36,664 bases of DNA from JBCCFK01 sp965262315 (GCA_965262315.1 CBDHFJ010000096.1:1-36664), one strand, 5' to 3'; positions 24,218 to 31,622 are shown, counted from the stretch's first letter. Notes: generated by a model not told the origin, from the letters alone. Program-made: numbers and translations.

Positions 24218-25288
24218 TCAGCCGCCGCCGAGCTCGGTCAGACGGCTGAGCGGGATGTCGCAGACCTCGATCGCCGCGAAGATGTCACCGGCCGCATCAC
24301 CGGTGAACAGGGCGCCGGACAGGCACTCGGCCTCCTGCTCGGTGAAGCCCTGGTTCACCAGCTCCTCCACGAGCAGCGACTGGGCCTCTGGGGTCAGCTC
24401 GTCGAGCTCCTGCAGGTCGTCGGCCAGGCCGTCGTTGATGGCATCGGGATCGGCGCCGCCGAACTCGGCGAGGTCACTCAAGCTCACGCCACAACTGGTG
24501 AAGATCGTCAGAATCTCGTCGGGCACCTCACCGTCCGCGAGCATCGCGAACTCGTCCAGCGAAACCTGCTGGGCGATGCAGTCGGCCTCGACCTCGCCGA
24601 TGCCGATCTGGACCAACGCCTCACGCACGAAGAAGGCGTCGTTGCCCGACTCCTCGATGTCCTCGAGGATCTGGTCGTCGGAGGGGCCGTCGGACTCGTT
24701 CGCGTCGGGGTCGAAGCCACACTCGTTGCGGATGTAGTCGTCGATTCGGTCGCCCGCGGCAACCGCTTCGGGGAGCTCGTCGAACAGTTCGGGCTCGTCG
24801 ATGAGCAGGCTGATGTCGTAGCCGACCTCTTCGAGCTGACCCATCACCCGGTCCAAGTCGTCCGACACGATCTGCAGGTCGCCGCGGATCTCGTCGGGGG
24901 CCACACCGAGCGCCTCGTCGAGCAGCTGGGCGTTCTCCTCGAACGCCGCCTGGAACTCCTCGGGGATGAAGATGTTGACCTCGTCGAGCAGGTCCTCGGC
25001 CTCCTCGCGTTCCTGCGCGAACGCACAGAACGCGACCGAGCTGGAGCTGCCGGACGAGCCGTCGTCGGAGGAATCGGTCGAGGGGTCCTCGGCGCTGTCG
25101 TCGGAGGACGAGGCCGAGTCCTCGGAGGACGCCGCGTCGAAGTCCCCGGCCGAGGTGTCGTCGGACGAGTCGTCGCTGGACCCGCCGAAGGGGTTCTCGT
25201 CGGTGGACACCGACGTTCCGCCGCCACACGCCGCGGCGACCAAGCCGAGCGCGAGCAGAAGGGTCAGGAGTTTCGTTCTGTAGGTCAT
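24218..25288 (-). CDS. lipoprotein with duplicated Cys-containing helical modules, unknown function
   Basis: 356 residues. The signal peptide ends in the lipobox LVAAAC (Cys about 21). A Ser/Asp linker of ~65 residues follows, then an all-helical region. Two related ~65-residue modules end the protein; each has a pattern LVxxGxxxxEAxC...C(G/D)(V/I)xLSxLxEGG (DCIAQQ...SCGVSLSDLAEFGG and ECLSGA...VCDIPLSRLTELGG), suggesting internal duplication with possible disulfides. GGAGG lies 8 bases before the ATG at 25288, and a TACATT -10 box lies at 25364-25369. It sits convergent to the LLM gene inside the steroid cluster, but nothing ties it to that pathway. Confidence 0.85.
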   Translation of the reverse strand: MTYRTKLLTLLLALGLVAAACGGGTSVSTDENPFGGSSDDSSDDTSAGDFDAASSEDSASSSDDSAEDPSTDSSDDGSSGSSSSVAFCAFAQEREEAEDLLDEVNIFIPEEFQAAFEENAQLLDEALGVAPDEIRGDLQIVSDDLDRVMGQLEEVGYDISLLIDEPELFDELPEAVAAGDRIDDYIRNECGFDPDANESDGPSDDQILEDIEESGNDAFFVREALVQIGIGEVEADCIAQQVSLDEFAMLADGEVPDEILTIFTSCGVSLSDLAEFGGADPDAINDGLADDLQELDELTPEAQSLLVEELVNQGFTEQEAECLSGALFTGDAAGDIFAAIEVCDIPLSRLTELGGG

Positions 25289-25363
25289 GGAAGTACCTCC
25301 GCCATCGTGTTCCGGTGGCCGCCGCCACCCGGGCTCGGTCGAGCCCTCCGCCATGCACCCGAG

Positions 25364-25369
25364 AATGTA
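25364..25369 (-). promoter_or_regulatory. -10 box TACATT for the lipoprotein gene
   Basis: TACATT on the minus strand, about 75 bases before the ATG at 25288, with a good GGAGG ribosome site in between. No convincing -35 hexamer was seen. Confidence 0.35.
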
Positions 25370-25436
25370 GCGAGGTCCGTGCCGAGCGCGGTCGCGCGCG
25401 CCCGATCGGGCCCGCTCGCCGTGCAGACCCACGCAC

Positions 25437-25442
25437 TAGCGT
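25437..25442 (+). promoter_or_regulatory. -10 box TAGCGT for the CDGSH protein gene
   Basis: TAGCGT about 37 bases before the ATG, inside a small inverted repeat (CGCAC-TAGC-GTGCG). GGAGG at 25470-25474 then serves the ATG at 25479. Confidence 0.4.
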
Positions 25443-25478
25443 GCGGGCCACGACCCCCCGCCCTGCCTTGGAGGCAGC

Positions 25479-26147
25479 ATGAACGACGGTCCCCAGATCA
25501 CCAGCCGACCGGGAGGCCCCCTCCTCGTGAGCGGCGAGGTCCCCCTCGTGCGCAAGACCGCGGTCCACTCCGAACACGGCGAACCGCTGGCGTGGAAGAC
25601 CTCGGAGCCGCTGGAGACGCGAGCGCAGTATGCGCTGTGTCGCTGCGGCGATTCGACGAACAAGCCGTTCTGTGACGGGTCGCACACCGCTGCAGGCTTC
25701 GAAGGTGCCGACACCGCCGACGCGTCTTCGTACGACGAGCGGGCCAAGGTCCTCGGCGAGGACGGCCTCGTCGTCCGAGACGACCGATCGATCTGCGTGC
25801 ACGCGGGATTCTGTGGGAACCGGGTGACCAACGTCTGGAAGCAGGCGAAGGAGACCGGGGACTCGCTGGTGCGCCTGGCGGTGATCAACGAGGTCGAGAA
25901 GTGCCCGTCGGGGGCGATCACCTATCGGTTCGTCGACGACGATGCCGACACCGAACCCGACTACCCCACCCAGGTGGCCGCCATCGACGATGGCCCGCTC
26001 TGGGTCACCGGCGGCATCCCCGTGACCACGGCCGACGGCACCGAGCTCGAGGTCAGGGCCCGGCTCACGTTGTGTCGGTGCGGTGCTTCCGACAACAAGC
26101 CCCTGTGTGACGGCTCCCACAAGGAGGCCGGCTTCAGCGACTCGTGA
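25479..26147 (+). CDS. CDGSH - Fer4-like - CDGSH iron-sulfur protein
   Basis: A 222-residue soluble protein with three predicted iron-sulfur sites. CRCGDSTNKPFCDGSH (~49-64) and CRCGASDNKPLCDGSH (near 200) are complete CDGSH motifs, each giving a 3Cys-1His [2Fe-2S] cluster as in mitoNEET. Between them lies a divergent mono-cluster ferredoxin (Fer4_19-like) segment with ICVHAGFC and a later EKCPSGAITY. The N-terminal and C-terminal segments also resemble one another outside the motifs (a PLxVxGxxP strand, then the CDGSH), so the gene looks like a CDGSH duplication around a Fer4_19 module. A redox or electron-transfer role is likely. It lies between the two steroid-type operons. Confidence 0.9.
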   Translation: MNDGPQITSRPGGPLLVSGEVPLVRKTAVHSEHGEPLAWKTSEPLETRAQYALCRCGDSTNKPFCDGSHTAAGFEGADTADASSYDERAKVLGEDGLVVRDDRSICVHAGFCGNRVTNVWKQAKETGDSLVRLAVINEVEKCPSGAITYRFVDDDADTEPDYPTQVAAIDDGPLWVTGGIPVTTADGTELEVRARLTLCRCGASDNKPLCDGSHKEAGFSDS

Positions 26148-26174
26148 CCGGAGCGCCGGCCGTGGTGCGGTCGT

Positions 26175-26954
26175 CTACGGGTGCTGGGAGCTGACCGAGA
26201 CGACCTCACCGGTCATGTAGGAGCTGAGCTCGCTGGCGAGGAACACCATCACGTTGGCGACTTCCCAGGGCTCTGCGCCTCGCCCGAACGCCTCGGCCCG
26301 CTCGAGCTCGGCCAGCAAGGCCGGGTCGCTGACCTTCGCCAGGAACGGGTGGTTGGCGAAGCTGGGTGCCACACAGTTGATGCGCACTCCCGACTCGGCC
26401 GCCTCCAGCGCCGAGCACCTCGTCAGCGCCATGACGCCGGCCTTCGCGGCGGCGTAGTGCGACTGGCCCCGCTGCGCTCGCCAGCCGATCACGCTCGAGT
26501 TGTTGATGATCACCCCGGAGCCGCGGGGGATCATGTGCCGCATGGCCGCGCGGGTGGTGCGCATGGTGCCGTTGAGCGTCACGTCGAGCACAGCCGTCCA
26601 CTGCTCGTCGGTCATGTCGACGAGGTCCGCAGTGCCACCCAGGCCGGCGTTGTTGATCATCACGTCGATGCCGTCCAGCCGGTCGGCAGCCGTGTCGACC
26701 AGATGCTGGACTTCGGACTCCACCGTGACGTTGCACAACACCCCCGAGGCCTCGTGGCCATCGGCCCGGAGGGCGTCGACCGCCTCGTCGAGGCGTCGTT
26801 CGTGGATGTCCGAGATCACGAGCCGCGCCCCCTCCTCGCCACACCGTTTGGCGGTGGCGAAGCCGATGCCACTGCCCGCGGCGGCGGTCACCACCACACC
26901 CTTGCCGGCCAGGAGGTCGCGGCCCGCCGGGTACGGCGGCACGGACGGGGGCAT
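26175..26954 (-). CDS. ipdF: IpdF-like short-chain dehydrogenase
   Basis: A 259-residue SDR with TAAAGSGIGFATAKRC (Rossmann loop), NNAGLGG, SSVIGWRAQRGQSHYAAAKA (catalytic Ser, Tyr and Lys; the YxxxK is YAAAK) and the C-terminus YMTGEVVSVSSQHP. From memory the GWRAQ-x2-SHYAAAKAG and TGEV-x-SVS-x-QHP stretches are characteristic of actinobacterial IpdF (M. tuberculosis Rv3559c), which oxidises the 5-hydroxyl of the HIP-CoA intermediate in steroid C/D-ring breakdown; a sequence search should confirm. Its ATG overlaps the stop of the 305-residue SDR (TGATG), so the two form an operon. Confidence 0.8.
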   Translation of the reverse strand: MPPSVPPYPAGRDLLAGKGVVVTAAAGSGIGFATAKRCGEEGARLVISDIHERRLDEAVDALRADGHEASGVLCNVTVESEVQHLVDTAADRLDGIDVMINNAGLGGTADLVDMTDEQWTAVLDVTLNGTMRTTRAAMRHMIPRGSGVIINNSSVIGWRAQRGQSHYAAAKAGVMALTRCSALEAAESGVRINCVAPSFANHPFLAKVSDPALLAELERAEAFGRGAEPWEVANVMVFLASELSSYMTGEVVSVSSQHP

Positions 26955-27871
26955 CAATCGCCCTTCTCGGCCATCTCCTTCATGCGCCGCTCGAGGTCGG
27001 CGATGAAGGGGTTCTCTTCCTGCCCGATCTGATCTGGCAGCTGCGCGACGATCTCGTCGACGGTCCAGGAGTCGCCGTCGGCCATCATCGTCCGGACCTC
27101 CTGGGGCTGGTTCCAGACCGAGATGCGGGGACCGATCACCGTGTAGACCTGCGCGTTCACGTCGCGACCGGCGTCGGACATCAGGTAGACCGCCATCGGC
27201 GTGATCGCCTCCGGCTCGCCCGTCTCGATCTCGAACGGGACGTTCTCGCTCATGCGGGTTCGAGCCACGGGCGCGATGCAGTTGGCGTTGATCCGGGGGC
27301 CGCCGCGCAGCGAGATGCTGGCGGCGGTCATCGCGGCGGAGCGGGTCAGCGAGACGATGCCACCCTTGGCGGCGGAGTAGTTGGGCTGGGCCGTCGAGGC
27401 CGTGAAGGCGCCCGAGGTGAACCCGACGATGCTGCCGCCGGTCTCCTGCTTGCGCATGACGGCCATGGCATGGCGATAGAGCGTGAAGTGGCCCTTGAGG
27501 TGGACGGCGACGACGGCGTCCCAGTCGTCCTCGGACATGTTGAAGAGCATGCGCTCCCGGAGGATCCCGGCAACGCACACGATGCCGTCGATGCTGCCCC
27601 AGGTGTCGACCGCCGCAGCCACGATCTGCTCGCCGGTGCCCATCTGGGAGACGTCGCCGGCGACGGCGACGGCGTTGCCTCCGGCCGCCTCGATCTCAGC
27701 GACGGTGGCGTCGGCCACGTCGCTGCTGGGGTCCTCGCCCGCCAAGCCGACGCCGTAGTCGGCGACCACGATGTTGGCGCCCTCCGCTGCGCAGCCGAGG
27801 GCGACGGCCTTGCCGATGCCCGACCCCGCCCCGGTGATCGCGATGTTCCTGCCTTCGAGATGTCCGGCCAC
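26954..27871 (-). CDS. short-chain dehydrogenase/reductase (305 aa)
   Basis: An SDR with a long C-terminal tail: TGAGSGIGKAVALGC (residues 14-28), a V-A-G in place of the usual NNAG (CVAGILRERML), a catalytic-region Ser in FTSGAFTAS, and YSAAKGG. The ~50-residue C-terminus (SWTVDEIVAQL to the end) is charged and helical. The size resembles the 304-residue SDR of the mycobacterial steroid cluster (Rv3548c, from memory). It heads the operon with ipdF. The GTG at 27871 has AGGAGGA just upstream, and a palindromic operator overlaps the likely -35 region. The substrate is not known. Confidence 0.88.
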   Translation of the reverse strand: MAGHLEGRNIAITGAGSGIGKAVALGCAAEGANIVVADYGVGLAGEDPSSDVADATVAEIEAAGGNAVAVAGDVSQMGTGEQIVAAAVDTWGSIDGIVCVAGILRERMLFNMSEDDWDAVVAVHLKGHFTLYRHAMAVMRKQETGGSIVGFTSGAFTASTAQPNYSAAKGGIVSLTRSAAMTAASISLRGGPRINANCIAPVARTRMSENVPFEIETGEPEAITPMAVYLMSDAGRDVNAQVYTVIGPRISVWNQPQEVRTMMADGDSWTVDEIVAQLPDQIGQEENPFIADLERRMKEMAEKGD

Positions 27872-27926
27872 GTGTTCCTCCTGGTCCGGGTGGTTCCGGA
27901 GGGATCGTATCGGGCCGTCCCGGCCG

Positions 27927-27947
27927 GATCTGACAGTCCGTCAGATC
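27927..27947. promoter_or_regulatory. palindromic operator upstream of the SDR-ipdF operon (site 2)
   Basis: GATCTGAC-AGTCC-GTCAGATC, perfect 8-bp arms with a 5-base spacer, 19/21 identical to the site in front of ipdA. A TACGAT -10 box for the SDR (minus strand, 27904-27909) puts the palindrome centre near -40, so a bound dimer would cover the -35 region. The promoter of the small membrane protein on the other strand starts about 40 bases away. Confidence 0.75.
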
Positions 27948-27980
27948 GCGGAGAAGCGGAGAGCGGAGGCGCAGTTCCGC

Positions 27981-27986
27981 GATACT
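27981..27986 (+). promoter_or_regulatory. -10 box GATACT, leaderless promoter of the small membrane protein
   Basis: GATACT is followed by 6 bases (CCCAGG) and the GTG start at 27993, the same spacing as at four other genes here. Confidence 0.5.
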
Positions 27987-27992
27987 CCCAGG

Positions 27993-28193
27993 GTGGAACC
28001 ACACGAGTCGGAGGACCCGGACAAGGCGTCACGAGACGAGGCGCTGAAGTTCATCGGCCGCCGCACCGCGATCTGGGCGATCCCGCTCACCCTGATCGGT
28101 GCGCTGCTGGTCGGCCTCGGCATCCCCGTGTGGATCAGCGTCGGCGCCATGGTGTTGATGTTGATCGTGCTGGTGTTCGAGATCGACATCTGA
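27993..28193 (+). CDS. small two-helix membrane protein (66 aa), unknown
   Basis: 66 residues: a charged N-terminus of ~24 residues (EPHESEDPDKASRDEALKFI), then two hydrophobic helices separated by a short turn with Pro and Gly (AIWAIPLTLIGALLVGLGI and WISVGAMVLMLIVLVF), ending EIDI. There are no recognisable domains. The start is GTG 27993, six bases after a -10 box, and a hairpin follows the stop. It is divergent from the SDR-ipdF operon and shares the operator region with it, so it may respond to the same regulator. Confidence 0.7.
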   Translation: MEPHESEDPDKASRDEALKFIGRRTAIWAIPLTLIGALLVGLGIPVWISVGAMVLMLIVLVFEIDI

Positions 28194-28194
28194 A

Positions 28195-28210
28195 GCCCGC
28201 GCCGGCGGGC
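28195..28210. terminator. hairpin GCCCGC / GCGGGC between convergent genes
   Basis: A 6-bp perfect GC stem with a 4-base loop in the 25-base gap between convergent genes. It is a likely bidirectional terminator, though no T-tract is present. Confidence 0.5.
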
Positions 28211-28218
28211 CCCCGCAC

Positions 28219-29439
28219 TCAGCGCTGACCGGACCGTGCGCGCTCGCGAGCCTCGTCGGGGAGCTTGGCCTTGCGAGCAGCCTTCACGGCGTACATCGAC
28301 TTGTCGGCCACGTTGACCAGGTCGTCAGCGTCCGCAGCGTCGTCGGGGTACAGGGCCAGCCCGAGACTGGCCGTCACGCGGAGACTTCGACCATCGTTGA
28401 ACTGCACCTTGAGATCGAGCTGTTCGTGCAGCCGGTCGGCCAGCTTGCGCAGCTCGTCGCGCCCATCGAGGCGAGGCACGACCACTGCGAACTCGTCGCC
28501 ACCGAGACGGCACGGCACCTCGTGGCGACGGGTGGCCTCGCCCAGGGCAGCGGCGACCCGCTTGAGGAGCCGGTCGCCGGCAGCGTGCCCGCCGGTGTCG
28601 TTGATCGCCTTGAACCCATCGAGGTCCAACAGCACGAGCCCGACGTTGGCATCGGACCGCCCGGCGGCCGCGATGGCCTCGTCCAGGCGTTCGTGGAACT
28701 GCGTCCGGTTCGCGAGCCCGGTGAGATTGTCGTTCATCGCCAGGGTCCGAGTGCGGCGGTACTGACGTCGGACTTCGCCCAGCGACCACCAGCACAGCGG
28801 GACCAGCGCCACCACGATCGCCAGAAGCGCTCCGGCGAACAGGAAGACGAGCCGATCCGCGTCGGCCACGGCGTCGGCGATCGGGCCGTCGTCGGCGACG
28901 TCCACCCGGGCGACCGCCAGCGTCCGCCCGTCGACCGAGACGGGAATCGAGTACGCGACCGGTGTGGTGTCCTCCGGCCCGGATCCCACCTCGCCCGAGG
29001 CCACGCCCCGCAGGGCCGACGAGGCCACGGCATCGAGGCCGACGGGTTCGCCGATCTCGGACCGATCCGGCGAGTACACGACGGTCCCGTCGAGCGCGAA
29101 CACCCGAAGCTCCACCTCGCTGCCGACGAGCGGCTCGACCTCGGTGAGGACCGCACGGTCCACGAGCGGCGGGTCGGCCAGCACACCGAGGTCACCCACC
29201 ACGCCCAGCTGGCCGTCGAGCGCAGCGCCCGTGATCGCCGCGACGGTGACAGCCCGCCGTTCGACGGCCCGGTCCAGCTGGTCGTTGGCCACGAACCACC
29301 ACAGCACTGAACCGATCAGGGCGACCGGCACCACGATGCTGGTGACGAGGCGAATGACGAATCCCACGGTGGAGAGGCGCGACGACTGATCAGCGGCAGA
29401 TCCCATACCCGGATCCATCGGCACCGCGGGCTCGCTCAT
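28219..29439 (-). CDS. membrane-bound diguanylate cyclase (GGDEF) with extracytoplasmic sensor
   Basis: 406 residues. A first transmembrane helix at ~25-50 (VIRLVTSIVVPVALIGSVLW), an exported region of ~140 residues with a Cache/sCache-like look (VVYSPDRSEIGEPVG), a second transmembrane helix at ~195-215, then GGDEF. The active site is CRLGGDEFAVV and the substrate helix NDNLTGLANRTQFHERL is conserved, so it should make c-di-GMP. At the inhibitory site RRHE replaces RxxD, so product inhibition may be weak. It is convergent to the small membrane protein and divergent from the cyclic-nucleotide-binding gene 84 bases away. Confidence 0.92.
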   Translation of the reverse strand: MSEPAVPMDPGMGSAADQSSRLSTVGFVIRLVTSIVVPVALIGSVLWWFVANDQLDRAVERRAVTVAAITGAALDGQLGVVGDLGVLADPPLVDRAVLTEVEPLVGSEVELRVFALDGTVVYSPDRSEIGEPVGLDAVASSALRGVASGEVGSGPEDTTPVAYSIPVSVDGRTLAVARVDVADDGPIADAVADADRLVFLFAGALLAIVVALVPLCWWSLGEVRRQYRRTRTLAMNDNLTGLANRTQFHERLDEAIAAAGRSDANVGLVLLDLDGFKAINDTGGHAAGDRLLKRVAAALGEATRRHEVPCRLGGDEFAVVVPRLDGRDELRKLADRLHEQLDLKVQFNDGRSLRVTASLGLALYPDDAADADDLVNVADKSMYAVKAARKAKLPDEARERARSGQR

Positions 29440-29483
29440 GAGCGGCCGATCTCGCAGATGGCGCCCGGCGTGGACCGCTGCAC

Positions 29484-29489
29484 TACAGT
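29484..29489 (+). promoter_or_regulatory. -10 box TACAGT for the cyclic-nucleotide-binding gene
   Basis: TACAGT lies about 35 bases before the ATG at 29524; GGGGAGGA at 29513-29520 is a strong ribosome site, so this mRNA has a normal short leader. Confidence 0.45.
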
Positions 29490-29523
29490 GCCAGCCGCAC
29501 GAACCACCGTGTGGGGAGGAACC

Positions 29524-29946
29524 ATGGCCCGAAACGACACCGACGAACGCCTTCGGAGCATTCCGATCTTCGCGGAGCTCTCGAAGCGCGAGCTCCGAGC
29601 GGTCTCACGACTGATGACGCAGATCGACGTGAAGGAAGGACGGGCTCTGACCCGCGAGGGTGAGGTCGGCCGCGAATTCATGATCATCCTCGACGGCACC
29701 GCCGTGGTGCGCCGCAACGGGCGCAAGCTCGCGGAGCTGGGTCCGGGCGACTTCCTGGGCGAACTGGCCGTGCTGTCGGGAGCGCCGCGGACCGCCGACG
29801 TCATCGCGAGCACGGACATGACCCTCGAGACCCTGAACCGTCGCGAGTTCATGAGCCTGCTCGACGAGAGCGCGGGGATCGCCAAGAAGGTCCTGATCGG
29901 CGCGGTCAAGCGCCTCCACGACCTGGAGACCTCCAAGACCTCCTGA
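29524..29946 (+). CDS. stand-alone cyclic-nucleotide-binding domain protein (140 aa)
   Basis: A single CAP/CRP-type effector domain with no DNA-binding or catalytic part. The beta-roll runs from VSRLMTQIDVKEGRALTREG, and the phosphate-binding cassette is GDFLGELAVLSGAPRTADV, which keeps the Gly-Glu-Leu and the Arg of the phosphate contact, so cAMP or cGMP binding is plausible. The C-terminal helix (AGIAKKVLIGAVKRLHDLE) would normally lead to an effector, but here the chain ends. It is a candidate signal adaptor or partner-binding subunit. A strong ribosome site precedes the ATG and a hairpin follows the stop. Confidence 0.9.
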   Translation: MARNDTDERLRSIPIFAELSKRELRAVSRLMTQIDVKEGRALTREGEVGREFMIILDGTAVVRRNGRKLAELGPGDFLGELAVLSGAPRTADVIASTDMTLETLNRREFMSLLDESAGIAKKVLIGAVKRLHDLETSKTS

Positions 29947-29949
29947 CCG

Positions 29950-29968
29950 CCTGGCCACCGACGCCAGG
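29950..29968 (+). terminator. hairpin CCTGGC / GCCAGG after the cNMP-binding gene
   Basis: A 6-bp perfect stem with a 7-base loop four bases after the stop. No T-tract. Confidence 0.4.
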
Positions 29969-30000
29969 GGGCTCGGATTGCTCCGGGCCCGCGCGGTCAA

Positions 30001-30006
30001 TAGTGT
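30001..30006 (+). promoter_or_regulatory. -10 box TAGTGT for the 86-aa gene
   Basis: TAGTGT is 9 bases before the ATG at 30016, so the leader would be only about 2-3 bases. The perfect palindrome CTGTCATGACAG (30011-30022) overlaps the start codon. Confidence 0.4.
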
Positions 30007-30015
30007 GCCCCTGTC

Positions 30016-30276
30016 ATGACAGTGCAGGTGGCTGTAGGGGTCTACGCAGTTGTGAACGTCCTCAGTGTCGTTCTGCTGCGCTCGTCCGGGACGTGGCGCG
30101 TCCTGTTCGCGCCGTTCCTCGACCTCCGCCCCGACCGTACGCCCGACCCCTTGCGCCAGGCACCACGCGGCTGGATCGAGAACCACTCGTTCTGGGACAT
30201 GGCAGACGACGAGCCCGACGAGGTCGACGACGACGAGGTCGCCTTCTGGGGCCAGCGCCGGCGCACCGCCGGCTGA
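30016..30276 (+). CDS. small hypothetical protein (86 aa), one membrane segment
   Basis: 86 residues. The first ~21 residues are hydrophobic (MTVQVAVGVYAVVNVLSVVLL), followed by a basic patch, a Pro-rich middle (DLRPDRTPDPLRQAPRGWIE) and an acidic tail (DDEPDEVDDDEV) ending in an Arg-rich end. No known domain. It has its own near-leaderless promoter and a hairpin after the stop. The acid/base layout suggests an anchored cytoplasmic tail, but no function can be assigned. Confidence 0.6.
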   Translation: MTVQVAVGVYAVVNVLSVVLLRSSGTWRVLFAPFLDLRPDRTPDPLRQAPRGWIENHSFWDMADDEPDEVDDDEVAFWGQRRRTAG

Positions 30277-30280
30277 CGCC

Positions 30281-30300
30281 CCGGGCTGCCCCTGGCCCGG
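30281..30300 (+). terminator. hairpin CCGGGC / GCCCGG
   Basis: A 6-bp perfect stem with an 8-base loop just after the 86-aa gene and before the -10 box (TACCAT, 30314-30319) of the next gene. Confidence 0.4.
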
Positions 30301-30328
30301 TGGCCTTGGCCGGTACCATGGCCGGCTG

Positions 30329-31126
30329 ATGGATTCGCCTGCGCTGTTCCTCGCGTTCGGTGCCGTGATGCTTGTCGTGGCGCTCCTCGCCGTCGCCGTC
30401 GACTGGTTCGGCAAGCCGTTGCGGCATCGCCGGTTCGTGCCGAAGATCTATCGCTTCCCCGACGAACGTCAGCCCCGCCACTCCCAGGTGCGTCGCACCG
30501 ATTGGTCGGACGCATCGCTGGTCCTGCCGGTGGTCGAACGATCCGATGTCCACCTGGTCCGGTATCCGGATCCCGGCGGCCCCGGGACCGGCCTGCCCAC
30601 GCCCAGCCCATATCTCGACCCGGGCCCGCCGACGGCACAGGTGCCGGTCGTCGATCCCGAGGTCGACGGTCTCCCCTCGTTCGAAGCAGGCGACGAAGGG
30701 GCGTCTGCCCTGGAGGGCCTGGTCACCGTCGAGGACCTCGAGGGAACAGCTCGGCGAACCGTCGAGGCCGAGGTGGAGGAGTCGCGGCCAGAGGCCACGA
30801 CCGAGGACGACGATGCCCCCGACGCCCCTCGGCGCGCCGGCTGGGAGACGGGCCAGTACGTGTTCAACCTCACGCCCGACGGCCGTGACCCCAGCACCAC
30901 CACGATCAGGAACCGGTACTGGAAGAACGTCGCGGCGACCCCCGGGGCCTCGATCTTCGGCGCGGACAACATGACCCGCATGCGGGCGGGCAAGGCGCCA
31001 CAACGGCTCAATCACCGGACTGGCAAGCAGGAGACGATGCGACTCCCGTCGTCGGGGTGGGATGCCGAGGACGGCTCCACCCCTGTCCCCGCCTGGCCCG
31101 CCACCGAAGTCGACCCGTTCGCATGA
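30329..31126 (+). CDS. membrane-anchored protein with toxin-HNH-like C-terminal domain lacking its histidines
   Basis: 265 residues. One N-terminal membrane helix (ALFLAFGAVMLVVALLAVAV), a basic stretch, a ~100-residue Pro/Asp/Glu-rich linker, and a compact C-terminal domain (~185-265) with IRNRYWKNVAATPG, GADNMTRMRAGKAPQRLNH, GKQETMRL and VPAWPATEVDPFA. From memory this order (RYWKN, N-x2-RM-x-G-x-AP, G-x2-E-x-M-x-L-HH, WP...DPFR) is that of HNH/endonuclease VII-type nuclease domains at the ends of polymorphic toxins. Here the catalytic HH after MxL is replaced by PS, and a later His is gone, so nuclease activity is unlikely. It starts at the ATG 9 bases after TACCAT and is coupled to the next gene (ATGA). 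Confidence 0.7.
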   Translation: MDSPALFLAFGAVMLVVALLAVAVDWFGKPLRHRRFVPKIYRFPDERQPRHSQVRRTDWSDASLVLPVVERSDVHLVRYPDPGGPGTGLPTPSPYLDPGPPTAQVPVVDPEVDGLPSFEAGDEGASALEGLVTVEDLEGTARRTVEAEVEESRPEATTEDDDAPDAPRRAGWETGQYVFNLTPDGRDPSTTTIRNRYWKNVAATPGASIFGADNMTRMRAGKAPQRLNHRTGKQETMRLPSSGWDAEDGSTPVPAWPATEVDPFA

Positions 31127-31584
31127 GCAGCAGCCTGAGCGACCTCTTCGTGGAGGCCGAGTCCGACACGATCCGCCACCAGGGACGCATGGTGAAGGCG
31201 CTCGTCAGAATCCCGGTGACCGACGGCGCCCTGGTCACGGTGACTCGGCGCCAGGTGGGGTCGACCCGCCCGCAGGGGCTGAAGCTGGCCGTCAACACCG
31301 GGGTGCTGTCGGTCAACTCGGTCGAAGCCACCTCGATGGTGCTCTGGTCCACGACCAGTCCCGAGGAGGTCACGCTCACGGTCCACGGCGAGGGAGCGAC
31401 GACACTCGACGTGTGGAACTGCTGGTCGATGGGCGGGGTCGACAGTTCGTGGATCGGCAACGCCGGCATCGTGACCAAGACCATCTCGGGCGGCATGCTG
31501 CTGCGATGCAGCGACGGCATCGGGGCCGCCGACTTCGCGGATCTCGAGGCCGAGGTCCGGGTCGACCGGCCGCCGACCGGCTGA
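31123..31584 (+). CDS. uncharacterised protein (153 aa) coupled to the HNH-like protein
   Basis: 153 residues, no signal peptide or membrane helix, mostly predicted beta strands: LKLAVNTGVLSVNSVEATSM, EVTLTVHGEGATTLDVWNCW, SSWIGNAGIVTKTISGGML and LLRCSDGIGAADFADLEAEV. No family that I can name. Its ATG overlaps the stop of the HNH-like gene, so the two are made together and may form a complex. An immunity-like or chaperone role for the partner domain is conceivable but speculative. A strong hairpin follows 39 bases downstream. Confidence 0.75.
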   Translation: MSSSLSDLFVEAESDTIRHQGRMVKALVRIPVTDGALVTVTRRQVGSTRPQGLKLAVNTGVLSVNSVEATSMVLWSTTSPEEVTLTVHGEGATTLDVWNCWSMGGVDSSWIGNAGIVTKTISGGMLLRCSDGIGAADFADLEAEVRVDRPPTG

Positions 31585-31622
31585 GAGAGACGACCCACGG
31601 CGATCTGACGCTGCGTGCCCGG

